Positions 35,747 through 43,519 of a stretch of DNA of 64,000 bases are shown here, piece by piece. Within the stretch, counting starts at the first letter, position 1, and each line of letters starts with the position of its first letter. A program made the translations under genes and the position numbers. Under the pieces are notes generated by a model that was not told the DNA's origin, ran no database searches, and saw nothing but the letters and a program-made list of their open reading frames with translations. Source of the DNA: Streptomyces sp. NBC_01296 (GTDB taxonomy: Bacteria; Actinomycetota; Actinomycetes; Streptomycetales; Streptomycetaceae). The stretch lies in the NCBI RefSeq assembly GCF_035984415.1, contig NZ_CP130720.1, positions 6,882,001 through 6,946,000 of the forward strand, given 5' to 3'.

Positions 35747-37075
35747 ATGGCTCGCGTAGTCCTTCCGGAGGATTCCACGAAGGAAATCTCCGAATTGATC
35801 GACGTCCTGATCTCTCTTTTCTTCGAATCCTTACCCCGGCGGGACCAGCGAAACTGGGCCCGCGTTTATCTCAACGGCCTGGTGCGGACCAGCGGGAAGA
35901 AAACAATCCGTAACATCGCCGGAACAGGGGCCAGTTCCGTCGAGCAGAGCCTCCAGCAGTTCATCAGCAAGTCCCCCTGGGACTGGACCCCGGTACGCCG
36001 CTCCCTCGCCCAGTACCTCGAACGCACCGCCCAGCGCCCGCTGGCCTGGGTGGTCCAGCCCATGGTCATAGAGAAGGCCGGCGACCGCTCGGTCGGCGTG
36101 GGCCGCCAGTTCGTCCCCCAGCTCGGCCGCACCGCCAACTGCCAGCAGGCCAGCGGCATCTGGCTCGCCTCCAGCGAGGCCAGCTTCCCCGTCGAATGGA
36201 CCCTCACCCTCCCCGGGCCCTGGACGAGCGAGCTGCTGCGCCGCCGGCGGGCCGGCATCCCCGACACCGCACGCTCGCTCACCCCCGCCCAGGACGCCGT
36301 ACACGCCGTCCAGCGGATGGCCGCCGGCTGGCAACTCCAGCGCCGGCCCGTGGTGATGGAGGTCGCCAACACCGACATCCCGCAGAGCATCGAGTCCTTC
36401 GCCCTGCAGGACATCCCCTTCGTCTTCAAGGTCGACGGCTCGCTGCCCGTCTCCTTCGGCGGCGCCGGCCGGCACAAGCCCGGGCCGCACACCGCGCCCG
36501 CCCGCGAACTCATCGACTCCCTGCGCTCCCAGCGGCGCGTCGTCGAATGGACCCGGCACGGCCGCGCCGAAGGGGCAGTGACCCTGCTGACCTCGGCCGC
36601 CATCCTCGGGACCCCCGGCGAGGACCGGTCCCTCCCCCTGCCGTCCACCCCGCTGCTGCTCGTCGGCGCCTGGACCGAAGCCGCCCTGCTGCCCTCCGAG
36701 TTCTGGATCACCAACATCGGCGACCGGCCGCTGGCCCAGCTCTTCCTCCTCGCCAAACTCACCGACCGGGTATCCCTCGATTTCACCGAGACCTGCGAAC
36801 CCGTAGGCATCCGTGATTTCGAGGGCCGCTCCTTCCGTGGCTGGCACCACCACGCCACGCTCGCGAGTGTCGCCCATGCGTCGATGCTGCTCGGTGCGCG
36901 CGGCAGGATCCCCGACGGCTTCCCCGGGCACGTACGGCCCCCGCTCGGCAGGGTGCCCGGGCCCGTGTCCCGTACCGGAGCACCCGGCCCCGTGGCACGC
37001 ACCGGCCCACCGCCGGTGCTGCCGCCGCGGCCTCTGATCCCCGGCCAGAGCGCGAGACGCGAGTACATCCGCTGA
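35747..37075 (+). CDS. Domesticated IS701-like transposase homologue (catalytic site lost), TTA codon
   Basis: A 442-aa protein aligned by eye to IS701 DDE transposases: LPRRDQRNWARVYLNGLV, QQFISKSPWDWTPVRRSLAQ and GVGRQFVPQLGRTANCQQA are shared landmarks. The IS701 catalytic VVDDTGFPK is replaced by VVQPMVIEK (about residue 102-110), so the first Asp pair is gone. A Pro/Arg-rich C-terminal tail (about 380-442) is added. There are no terminal inverted repeats, and the gene is overlapped by xdhC (TGATG). It is therefore probably a repurposed regulator or DNA-binding protein. Codon 29 is TTA (35831-35833). GGGGGAG precedes the ATG. Confidence 0.78.
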   Translation: MARVVLPEDSTKEISELIDVLISLFFESLPRRDQRNWARVYLNGLVRTSGKKTIRNIAGTGASSVEQSLQQFISKSPWDWTPVRRSLAQYLERTAQRPLAWVVQPMVIEKAGDRSVGVGRQFVPQLGRTANCQQASGIWLASSEASFPVEWTLTLPGPWTSELLRRRRAGIPDTARSLTPAQDAVHAVQRMAAGWQLQRRPVVMEVANTDIPQSIESFALQDIPFVFKVDGSLPVSFGGAGRHKPGPHTAPARELIDSLRSQRRVVEWTRHGRAEGAVTLLTSAAILGTPGEDRSLPLPSTPLLLVGAWTEAALLPSEFWITNIGDRPLAQLFLLAKLTDRVSLDFTETCEPVGIRDFEGRSFRGWHHHATLASVAHASMLLGARGRIPDGFPGHVRPPLGRVPGPVSRTGAPGPVARTGPPPVLPPRPLIPGQSARREYIR

Positions 37076-38229
37076 TGCTCGACATCGCCGAGGAACTGCG
37101 CGCGTGGTGTGCCGCGCACCGCGAATTCGCCCTGGCCACCGTGGTCGCCGTCAGCGGGAGCGCGCCGCGCGGCCCGGGCGCCTCCCTGGCCGTCGACGCC
37201 GGCGGCACCGCGCTCGGCTCCCTCTCCGGGGGCTGCGTGGAATCCGCCGTGCACGAGCTGTGCCTCGACGCCATCGCCTCCGGCGAAGGCGGCGTGCACC
37301 GCTTCGGGTACAGCGACGACGACGCCTTCGCCGTCGGCCTGACCTGCGGCGGAGTCCTGGACGTGCTCGTCACCCCGGTGCGCGGGCACGACCCGGTGCG
37401 GCCCGTCCTCGGCTCCGTCCTCGAGGCCGCCGCCGCAGGCGCCCGGGCCGCACTGGCCCGGGTGGTCTCCGGCCCGCCGCCACAGCTCGGCCGGGCCCTC
37501 GCCGTCCACCCCGACGGATCCTACGAGGGCTGCCTGGGCGGCGAGCCGGCCCTCGACCGGGCCGCCGCCGGGCACATACGGGACCTGCTGCTGGCCGGGC
37601 GCACCGGGACCGCTGAGCTCGGCACGGCGGGCGGGCTGTGCGGGCAGCCGCTCACCCTCCTGGTCGAATCCGCCGCCGAACCGCCCCGGCTGATCGTCTA
37701 CGGGGCCATCGACTTCGCCGCCGCCCTGGCCCGGATCGGGGCCTTCCTCGGGCACCGGGTCACCGTCTGCGACGCCCGGCCCGTCTTCGCGACGCCGGCC
37801 CGCTTCCCCGACGCCGACGAGGTGGTCGTGGACTGGCCGCACCGGCACCTGGCCGCCGAATGGGAGGCGGGCCGGCTGGACTCCCGTACGGCGGTCTGCG
37901 TCCTCACCCACGACGCCAAGTTCGACGTACCCCTGCTGGCCCTCGCCCTGCGGCTGCCGCTGGGCTACGTGGGAGCCATGGGATCGCGGCGCACCCACGC
38001 CGACCGCGAGCAGCGGCTGCGCGAGGAGGGGGTGCCGCAGGCCGCGCTCGCCCGGCTGCGCTCACCCATCGGGCTGGACCTGGGCGGCGCCACCCCCGAG
38101 GAGACGGCCCTGTCCATCGCCGCCGAGTTCACGGCCGTCCGGTACGGCGGATCCGTCGCCCCCCTGGCCCGGCGCCGGGGTCCCGTGCACGCGCGCACCC
38201 GGATCGCCTACGGGACCAAGGTCCCGTAG
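37075..38229 (+). CDS. XdhC/CoxI-family molybdenum cofactor maturation protein
   Basis: A 384-aa XdhC-like protein that delivers and helps sulfurate Moco for xanthine oxidase-family enzymes. The N-terminal CoxI domain has ATVVAVSGSAPRGPGASLAV and SLSGGCVESAVHELC. The C-terminal Rossmann domain starts at PRLIVYGAIDFAAALARIGA and holds LTHDAKFDVPLLALAL and YVGAMGSRRTHADR. Its natural client here is the Mo hydroxylase at 27.9-31.8 kb, 5 kb upstream. Its translation is coupled to the domesticated transposase gene. Confidence 0.92.
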   Translation: MLDIAEELRAWCAAHREFALATVVAVSGSAPRGPGASLAVDAGGTALGSLSGGCVESAVHELCLDAIASGEGGVHRFGYSDDDAFAVGLTCGGVLDVLVTPVRGHDPVRPVLGSVLEAAAAGARAALARVVSGPPPQLGRALAVHPDGSYEGCLGGEPALDRAAAGHIRDLLLAGRTGTAELGTAGGLCGQPLTLLVESAAEPPRLIVYGAIDFAAALARIGAFLGHRVTVCDARPVFATPARFPDADEVVVDWPHRHLAAEWEAGRLDSRTAVCVLTHDAKFDVPLLALALRLPLGYVGAMGSRRTHADREQRLREEGVPQAALARLRSPIGLDLGGATPEETALSIAAEFTAVRYGGSVAPLARRRGPVHARTRIAYGTKVP

Positions 38230-38273
38230 GAACAGACCACGGGGCCCGGTATGTCCTGGACGATCAGCCCGGG

Positions 38274-38287
38274 CGGCATTAATGCCG
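38274..38287. promoter_or_regulatory. 14-bp perfect palindrome upstream of guaB1
   Basis: CGGCATTAATGCCG, a fully symmetric site 92 bp before the guaB1 start and outside coding sequence. It could be a dimeric-regulator operator or part of a terminator after xdhC. The AT centre is unusual for this G+C content. Confidence 0.35.
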
Positions 38288-38308
38288 GGTCATGGGAGAA
38301 TGAAGTAC

Positions 38309-38419
38309 GTGCGTTTCCTCGGCTGCCCTGCCTGTCGAGGCCGTAGACGGATCCTTCGATCGACTGGGATGTTCAGCACGTGCGTTTCCTCAATGACCAG
38401 AAGCCGCCGTACGACCTGA
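38309..38419 (+). other. Possible upstream ORF overlapping the guaB1 start
   Basis: 36-codon frame beginning GTG CGT TTC CTC, the same 12 bases with which guaB1 begins, because a 14-bp sequence is duplicated (38307-38320 and 38378-38391). The upstream copy has the better ribosome binding site (GGGAGAA, 8 bases away). The frame ends inside guaB1 in a different phase. It may be a regulatory uORF or a relic of a duplicated start region. Confidence 0.35.
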
Positions 38420-39822
38420 CGTACGACGACGTATTCATGGTGCCGAGCCGCTCCGCGGTCGGTTCCCGCCAGGGCGTGGACCTTTCCTCGCCCGACGGCA
38501 CCGGCACCACCATTCCGCTCGTCGTCGCGAACATGACCGCCATCGCGGGCCGCCGCATGGCCGAGACGGTCGCCCGCCGCGGCGGCATCGTGGTCATCCC
38601 GCAGGACATCCCCATCGAGGTCGTCACCGACGTCATCTCCTGGGTGAAGACCCGCCACCTCGTGCTCGACACCCCGATCACACTGGCGCCCGGCCAGACC
38701 GTCGCCGACGCGCTGTCCCTGCTGCCCAAGCGGGCCCACGGCGCCGGTGTCGTCGTCGACGCCGACGGCCGCCCGGTCGGCGTCGTCACCGACCACGACC
38801 TGACCGGCGTGGACCGCTTCACCCAGCTCTCCGAGGTCATGTCGAAGGAGCTCCTGCTCATCGACGCCGACATCGACCCCCGCGAGGCGTTCAACAAGCT
38901 CGACGCCGGCCACCGCAAGCTGGCCCCGGCCGTCGACAAGGACGGCAGGCTCGTCGGCCTCCTGACCCGCAAGGGCGCGCTGCGCGCGACCCTCTACACC
39001 CCGGCCACGGACGCCGAGGGCAAGCTGCGCATCGCAGCGGCCGTCGGCATCAACGGCGACTTCGTGCAGAAGGCCAAGCAGCTGCTCGACGCGGGCGTGG
39101 ACACGCTCGTCATCGACACGGCCCACGGCCACCAGGAGTCGATGATCAACGCGATCAAGGCCGTGCGCGCGCTGGACCCGCGGGTCCCGATCGTGGCCGG
39201 CAACATCGTGGCCGCCGAGGGCGTCAAGGACCTCATCGACGCCGGCGCCGACATCATCAAGGTCGGTGTGGGCCCCGGCGCCATGTGCACCACCCGCATG
39301 ATGACCGGCGTGGGCCGCCCGCAGTTCTCCGCGGTGCTGGAGTGCGCGGCGGAGGCGAAGAAGTACGGCAAGCACGTGTGGGCCGACGGCGGTGTCCGCC
39401 ACCCGCGCGACGTGGCGATGGCGCTGGCCGCCGGCGCCGCGAACGTGATGATCGGCTCCTGGTTCGCCGGGACGTACGAGTCCCCGGGCGACCTGCAGCA
39501 GAGCGCCGACGGCCGTCTCTACAAGGAGTCGTTCGGCATGGCCTCGGCGCGTGCCGTGCAGAACCGCACGTCCGAGGAGTCCGCGTACGACCGGGCGCGC
39601 AAGGGCCTGTTCGAGGAGGGCATCTCCACCTCGCGGATGTTCCTGGACCCGGCCCGTCCGGGCGTCGAGGACCTGATCGACTCGATCATCGCCGGTGTGC
39701 GGTCCTCGTGCACCTACGCCGGCGCGGGCTCCCTCGCCGAGTTCGAGGAGAAGGCCGTGGTCGGCGTCCAGTCGGCGGCGGGCTACGCCGAGGGCAAGCC
39801 GCTGCACGCCAGCTGGAGCTAG
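38380..39822 (+). CDS. guaB1: GuaB1-type IMP dehydrogenase/GMP reductase homologue
   Basis: A 480-aa protein of the IMPDH/GMPR barrel family with a CBS pair (about 95-205: HGAGVVVDADGRPVGVVTDH, VDKDGRLVGLLTRK). VDTLVIDTAHGHQESM, VAGNIVAAEGVKDLIDAGAD and KVGVGPGAMCTTRMMTG give the cofactor loop and the catalytic Cys (about 306). Actinobacterial GuaB1 proteins differ from true GuaB, and one has been reported to act as GMP reductase, so GMP-to-IMP recycling is the best guess. Ends 12 bp before a very strong terminator. Confidence 0.88.
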   Translation: MRFLNDQKPPYDLTYDDVFMVPSRSAVGSRQGVDLSSPDGTGTTIPLVVANMTAIAGRRMAETVARRGGIVVIPQDIPIEVVTDVISWVKTRHLVLDTPITLAPGQTVADALSLLPKRAHGAGVVVDADGRPVGVVTDHDLTGVDRFTQLSEVMSKELLLIDADIDPREAFNKLDAGHRKLAPAVDKDGRLVGLLTRKGALRATLYTPATDAEGKLRIAAAVGINGDFVQKAKQLLDAGVDTLVIDTAHGHQESMINAIKAVRALDPRVPIVAGNIVAAEGVKDLIDAGADIIKVGVGPGAMCTTRMMTGVGRPQFSAVLECAAEAKKYGKHVWADGGVRHPRDVAMALAAGAANVMIGSWFAGTYESPGDLQQSADGRLYKESFGMASARAVQNRTSEESAYDRARKGLFEEGISTSRMFLDPARPGVEDLIDSIIAGVRSSCTYAGAGSLAEFEEKAVVGVQSAAGYAEGKPLHASWS

Positions 39823-39833
39823 TTCCCCTTTTT

Positions 39834-39881
39834 GCCGGTGGCCCCGGGCCCGTCCTCGCGGACGGGCCCGGGGCCACCGGC
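39834..39881. terminator. Strong terminator hairpin after guaB1
   Basis: Perfect 22-bp stem with a 4-base loop (TCGC). Left arm begins GCCGGTGGCC. It follows the guaB1 stop after 11 bases, and a T-run (TTTTT) precedes the left arm, which would be a U-tract for the other direction. The rest of the 197-bp gap holds no gene. Confidence 0.85.
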
Positions 39882-40019
39882 GTTCTCGGGGCGCCCGGGG
39901 ACCGTTCGGCGTGCCGTTCGACCGGTCGGCGCAGGTGGCGGGCGGATACGCCAAGCGGCGGATAACTCCGGGCGCCGGGTCCGCCACGCTCGGGTCATCC
40001 GACCTGGAAGGGGCACCCC

Positions 40020-40613
40020 GTGGCCAGTACCCTCCGCCGCCGCACCGACGCGCACGCCCTCGCGCGACTGCACAGCGAACACGGCAAGGCCCTCTACGGC
40101 TTCCTCCTCGGCCTCACCTTCGGTGACCGGCACCGCGCCGAAGACCTCCTGCAGGAGACCCTGTTCCGCGCCTGGAAGCACCCCGAAGCGCTGGAGAGCG
40201 GCCACGCGTCCATGCGGCCCTGGCTCTACACCGTCGGCCGGCGCCTCGCCATCGACGCCCGCCGGGCCCGCCAGGTGCGGCCCGCCGAGGTCGGGCCGGA
40301 CGCCCTGGACACCCACATGCCCGTCGCCGACGACCGCACCGAGCAGGCCGTCGCCGTCCTGGACGTCCGCGACGCGCTGAGATTGCTCAGCCCCGAGCAC
40401 CGCGCCGTACTCGTGCAGATCTACTTCCGCGGGGCCTCGGTGTGCGAGGCCGCCGAGGCGCTCGGGGTTCCCGTCGGGACCGTCAAATCGCGTACCTACT
40501 ACGCCCTGCGGGCCCTGCGGGAGGCCATGCCCGGCTACGGTCCCGGCCCCCGCACCGGCCCCGCTCCCGGCCCCCGCACCGGCTCAGGGCCCGACCGCCG
40601 CGCCGCCGCCTGA
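40020..40613 (+). CDS. ECF RNA polymerase sigma factor (no adjacent anti-sigma gene)
   Basis: A 197-aa sigma70-family group IV factor. Region 2 (about 10-80): YGFLLGLTFGDRHRAEDLLQ and ETLFRAWKHPE with RPWLYTVGRRLAID. Region 4 (about 115-170): LSPEHRAVLVQIYFRGASVC and AEALGVPVGTVKSRTYYALRAL. GTG start with GGAAGGGG upstream. The C-terminal 25 residues are a Pro/Gly/Arg repeat created by a 24-bp duplication. The last 79 bp overlap the convergent LAL gene. No zf-HC2 anti-sigma gene is next to it. Confidence 0.88.
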   Translation: MASTLRRRTDAHALARLHSEHGKALYGFLLGLTFGDRHRAEDLLQETLFRAWKHPEALESGHASMRPWLYTVGRRLAIDARRARQVRPAEVGPDALDTHMPVADDRTEQAVAVLDVRDALRLLSPEHRAVLVQIYFRGASVCEAAEALGVPVGTVKSRTYYALRALREAMPGYGPGPRTGPAPGPRTGSGPDRRAAA

Positions 40614-43426
40614 GCGGCCACCGCCGTCCGCGAGCGGACCTGCAGCTTCGCCAGGATGTGCGACACGTGCGTCTGAACCGTCCGCGTGGACAGGAAGAGG
40701 GCGCCCGCGATCTCCGGGTTCGACCGGCCCTGCGCGACGAGCAGGGCCACCTTCAGCTCCGCGGGTGTCAGCGCCTCCCACCCGCTGGCCGGCCGCCGCC
40801 GCGCCGAGCGGCTGCCGCGCCGCACTCCCAGGCTCCGCAGCCGGGCGTCGGCCCGGGCGGTGTCCCACCGGGCGCCCAGGTCCTCGTACGCGGCCGCCGC
40901 GCGCGTCAGCGCCGTCCGCGCCGCCGCCAGGTCGCCGTGCCAGGCCCGGGCCACCGCGAGGTCCTCCCACGCATGGCCCAGCACCAGCGGCCAGCCGCCG
41001 CGCTCCGCCCGCTCCAGCGCCTGCGCCAGCAGTTGCGGGTCCTGCGCGAACAGCCCCCGGCAGCGCAGCAGCGCCAGTGCCGGGCCCGGGTACTCGGGCA
41101 GCGCCGCCGCCGCGCGCCCGCAGGCCGCCACCGCCGCCCGGGCCGTCGCCGTGTCCCCGCTGTCCAGGGCCACGCGGACGATCTCCGACAGCACCCAGGG
41201 GCGCTCGTACGCCCCCGCCCCGTCCGGGCTGTCCGCCAGCGCCGGCAGCAGCTCGCGCACCGCCTCGGCCGGACGGCCCGCGCGCTCCGCCAGCAGGGCC
41301 CTGGCCAGGAGCACGTGCCCGCTGTAGCGGCGGGCCGCCGGGACCGCGAACGGGTCCGGCGGGAGCAGCGCGAGCTCGGCCTGCGCCGCCTCGCGCTCGT
41401 CCCGGTGGCCGAGTACGAGGGCCCGCAGCCCGTGCACCACCACCGGCAGCCAGCCGTCCGAGACCGGCAGCCCGTCCGCCCGGGCCGCCCCGGCGAGCGC
41501 CGCGTCCCAGTCGCCGAGCCGGTAGTGGAACTCGGCGAGCCGGGCCTCGGTGACCACCAGCCGCCCCGTCGAGCGGCTGGAGAGCGCCAGCTCCCGCGCC
41601 TCCCGCAGTGCTGCCGCGACGGCCTCCGGCTCGTCGAACCGCAGGTGGGCCTCGGCCTGGTTGGCGAGGAGCAGCAGCCGCATGTCGTTGGCCTCGGGGC
41701 TGCGCCGGGCGCAGACGATCCCCTCGGCGACGTGCCGCAGCGACTCCCGGCCGCGGCCCAGGTGGAACAGGGCGAAGGCCATCGCGTGGTGCGCCTCCGC
41801 CCCGCACAGCGGATCGCCCAGCCGGGCCGCCTCCGCCACCACCGCCGCGGCCAGCGTGTGGGCCTGCGCCGGGCAGTGCAGATCGGCCAGGGCCAGTACC
41901 CGGCAGGCCTCCAGCCGCAGCCGGAGCGTGGGGGAGGGGACCTGCTCCGCCAGCGCGTCCTCGGTGACGGCCAGCGAACGGGCCATGTCCCCCTGGATCA
42001 TCAGCGCCGACACCAGCTTGAAGGCCAGCGCCGCCCGGTGCCCGGGATCCGTGGCCCGCCCGTGCAGGGTGGTCAGGAGCTCCACCGACTCGGGCCGGCG
42101 CAGCATCAGGGCGGCGTCCGCGAGGCTCCCCTCCAGGGCGTCCCGGTCCCCGCAGTCGGCCTGCGCGACGGCCCGTTCCAGCAGTTCGGCGGCCGTACCG
42201 GGCGCCGCCGCGATCAGGGACTGCGCCGAGTCGGCCAGCCAGTGCACCGCCCACCGGTCCAACGACCCGCCGGCCAGCAGCTGTTCGGCGGTCCGCTCCG
42301 GATCGTGCCCGGCCTCGCCCAGGGCCCGGCCCGCATCCTGGTGCAGGGCGGCCCGGGCGGCCCGGGGCAGCTCCGCGTAAAGGGCCCGGCGCAGCGCCGG
42401 CTGCCGGAAGCGCAGCCGCTCGCCGGTGTCCTCCAGCAGCCCGGCCAGGAGCGGTTCCTCCAGCTCGGCCAGCACCTCCCGGGCCGCTCTGGCCTGTACG
42501 AGGGCCAGCTCGCGCGGGGTGAAGGCCGGGCCGAGCAGTGCCGCATGCCGCAGCGTCGTGTACGCGGGGCGGGAGAGATAGCCGATGCCCCGCGGGAGGG
42601 TGGCGGGCGGCTCTGGCAACTCCCGCTCGGGCAGGGTCAGTTCGGCGACCGCGACGGCGGCCGCTGCGCCGGTGTTCGCGGCGTCGCTGCTGCGGTCGTC
42701 CCCGGCCCCGCCGGTGATCTCGATGAACCGGGACCACTGCGCGGTCAGGTCCCGCAGCAGCCGGGGATTGCCGCCCGCCTGCCCGGCGGCCTCGCGCAGC
42801 CGCGGCCCGGGCGCCGCCCCCAGCATTCCTCGGAGCAGCTCGGCCGACTCGGCCCCGGTCAGCGGCTCCAGCCGGACGGTGCGCCCGTGCGGGCCCGCGC
42901 CCAGCTCGGCGCACAGCTGCTCCACCTCGGGCCGCCGGGGCAGCGGCCTTCGGGTCGCCGCCAGCAGCAGCGGCAGCCGGTCCACCGCCCGGGCCAGGCG
43001 CTGCCACAGCAGCAGACTGGCCGGGTCCGCCCAGTGCAGATCGTCCAACACCAGCAGCAGCGGGCCCCGCGCGCACCACTCCTCGACCCCGCGCACCATG
43101 AGGTCCATGGCCGCCAGCAGCGCCCCGCCGGGCTGCGCCGCCTCCCGGGCCTCCCGGAGCAGTGCGACCACGGCCGCCCGGCCGGGCCCCTCGGGGTGCA
43201 GGCAGTCCAGCGCGGCCCGCAGCGGCAGCTCCGCCGTGAAGGCGTCGGCGGCCCCGTAGCGCACCCGGCCGCCCAGCGCGGCCGCCTCGGCCAGCGCCTC
43301 GTGCACCAGGGCGGTCCGGCCCGCGCCGGGCTCGCCCTCCACGATCAGACGGCCCCCGCCGCGCCGCGCACCGCCGCGCACCCAGTCCCGTAACTCTTCA
43401 CGCAGTCGTTCACGCCCGACCCGCAC
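40535..43426 (-). CDS. LAL-family LuxR-type transcriptional regulator with TTA codon
   Basis: A 963-aa regulator of the large ATP-binding LuxR (STAND) class. Walker A is VEGEPGAGRTALVHEAL (about 28-44), Walker B LLLVLDDLHWADPASL (about 118-133). A long helical TPR-like sensor region fills the middle. The C-terminal LuxR HTH is LTPAELKVALLVAQGRSNPE and then IAGALFLSTRTVQTHVSHIL (about 885-935). Codon 12 is TTA (43391-43393), so translation should depend on bldA, as known for several antibiotic-pathway LAL regulators. GTG start. Its target is not evident in the window. Confidence 0.9.
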   Translation of the reverse strand: MRVGRERLREELRDWVRGGARRGGGRLIVEGEPGAGRTALVHEALAEAAALGGRVRYGAADAFTAELPLRAALDCLHPEGPGRAAVVALLREAREAAQPGGALLAAMDLMVRGVEEWCARGPLLLVLDDLHWADPASLLLWQRLARAVDRLPLLLAATRRPLPRRPEVEQLCAELGAGPHGRTVRLEPLTGAESAELLRGMLGAAPGPRLREAAGQAGGNPRLLRDLTAQWSRFIEITGGAGDDRSSDAANTGAAAAVAVAELTLPERELPEPPATLPRGIGYLSRPAYTTLRHAALLGPAFTPRELALVQARAAREVLAELEEPLLAGLLEDTGERLRFRQPALRRALYAELPRAARAALHQDAGRALGEAGHDPERTAEQLLAGGSLDRWAVHWLADSAQSLIAAAPGTAAELLERAVAQADCGDRDALEGSLADAALMLRRPESVELLTTLHGRATDPGHRAALAFKLVSALMIQGDMARSLAVTEDALAEQVPSPTLRLRLEACRVLALADLHCPAQAHTLAAAVVAEAARLGDPLCGAEAHHAMAFALFHLGRGRESLRHVAEGIVCARRSPEANDMRLLLLANQAEAHLRFDEPEAVAAALREARELALSSRSTGRLVVTEARLAEFHYRLGDWDAALAGAARADGLPVSDGWLPVVVHGLRALVLGHRDEREAAQAELALLPPDPFAVPAARRYSGHVLLARALLAERAGRPAEAVRELLPALADSPDGAGAYERPWVLSEIVRVALDSGDTATARAAVAACGRAAAALPEYPGPALALLRCRGLFAQDPQLLAQALERAERGGWPLVLGHAWEDLAVARAWHGDLAAARTALTRAAAAYEDLGARWDTARADARLRSLGVRRGSRSARRRPASGWEALTPAELKVALLVAQGRSNPEIAGALFLSTRTVQTHVSHILAKLQVRSRTAVAAQAAARRSGPEPVRGPGAGPVRGPGP
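40541..40583. repeat. 24-bp direct duplication in the sigma/LAL tail overlap
   Basis: A 19-bp unit beginning TCCCGGCCCC occurs twice with a 24-bp period. It encodes GPRTG repeats at the sigma factor C-terminus on one strand and VRGPG repeats at the LAL C-terminus on the other, extending both. Confidence 0.6.
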
Positions 43427-43519
43427 GTCGGCGATCCTCCCCGGGCGTCTCCCGGCTGCCGCCGGGGTACCCCACCGGCCGGTCCGCGCCTCTGCCAGGA
43501 TGGCATGCCGACGGGGCGA

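Noticed and set aside
35747..37075. Considered as an active insertion sequence
   Set aside because: No inverted repeats or target duplication at the ends, catalytic residues replaced, and the gene is operon-linked to xdhC.
40020..40613. Sigma factor considered as the target of the partner-switch kinase
   Set aside because: It lies 17 kb away, is an ECF-type factor (RsbW-type kinases usually bind SigB/SigF-type factors), and nothing in the sequence links the two.
40442..43393. 983-residue plus-strand frame antisense to the LAL gene
   Set aside because: Arg/Pro/Gln-rich composition without domains; it is the high-G+C shadow of the LAL regulator.
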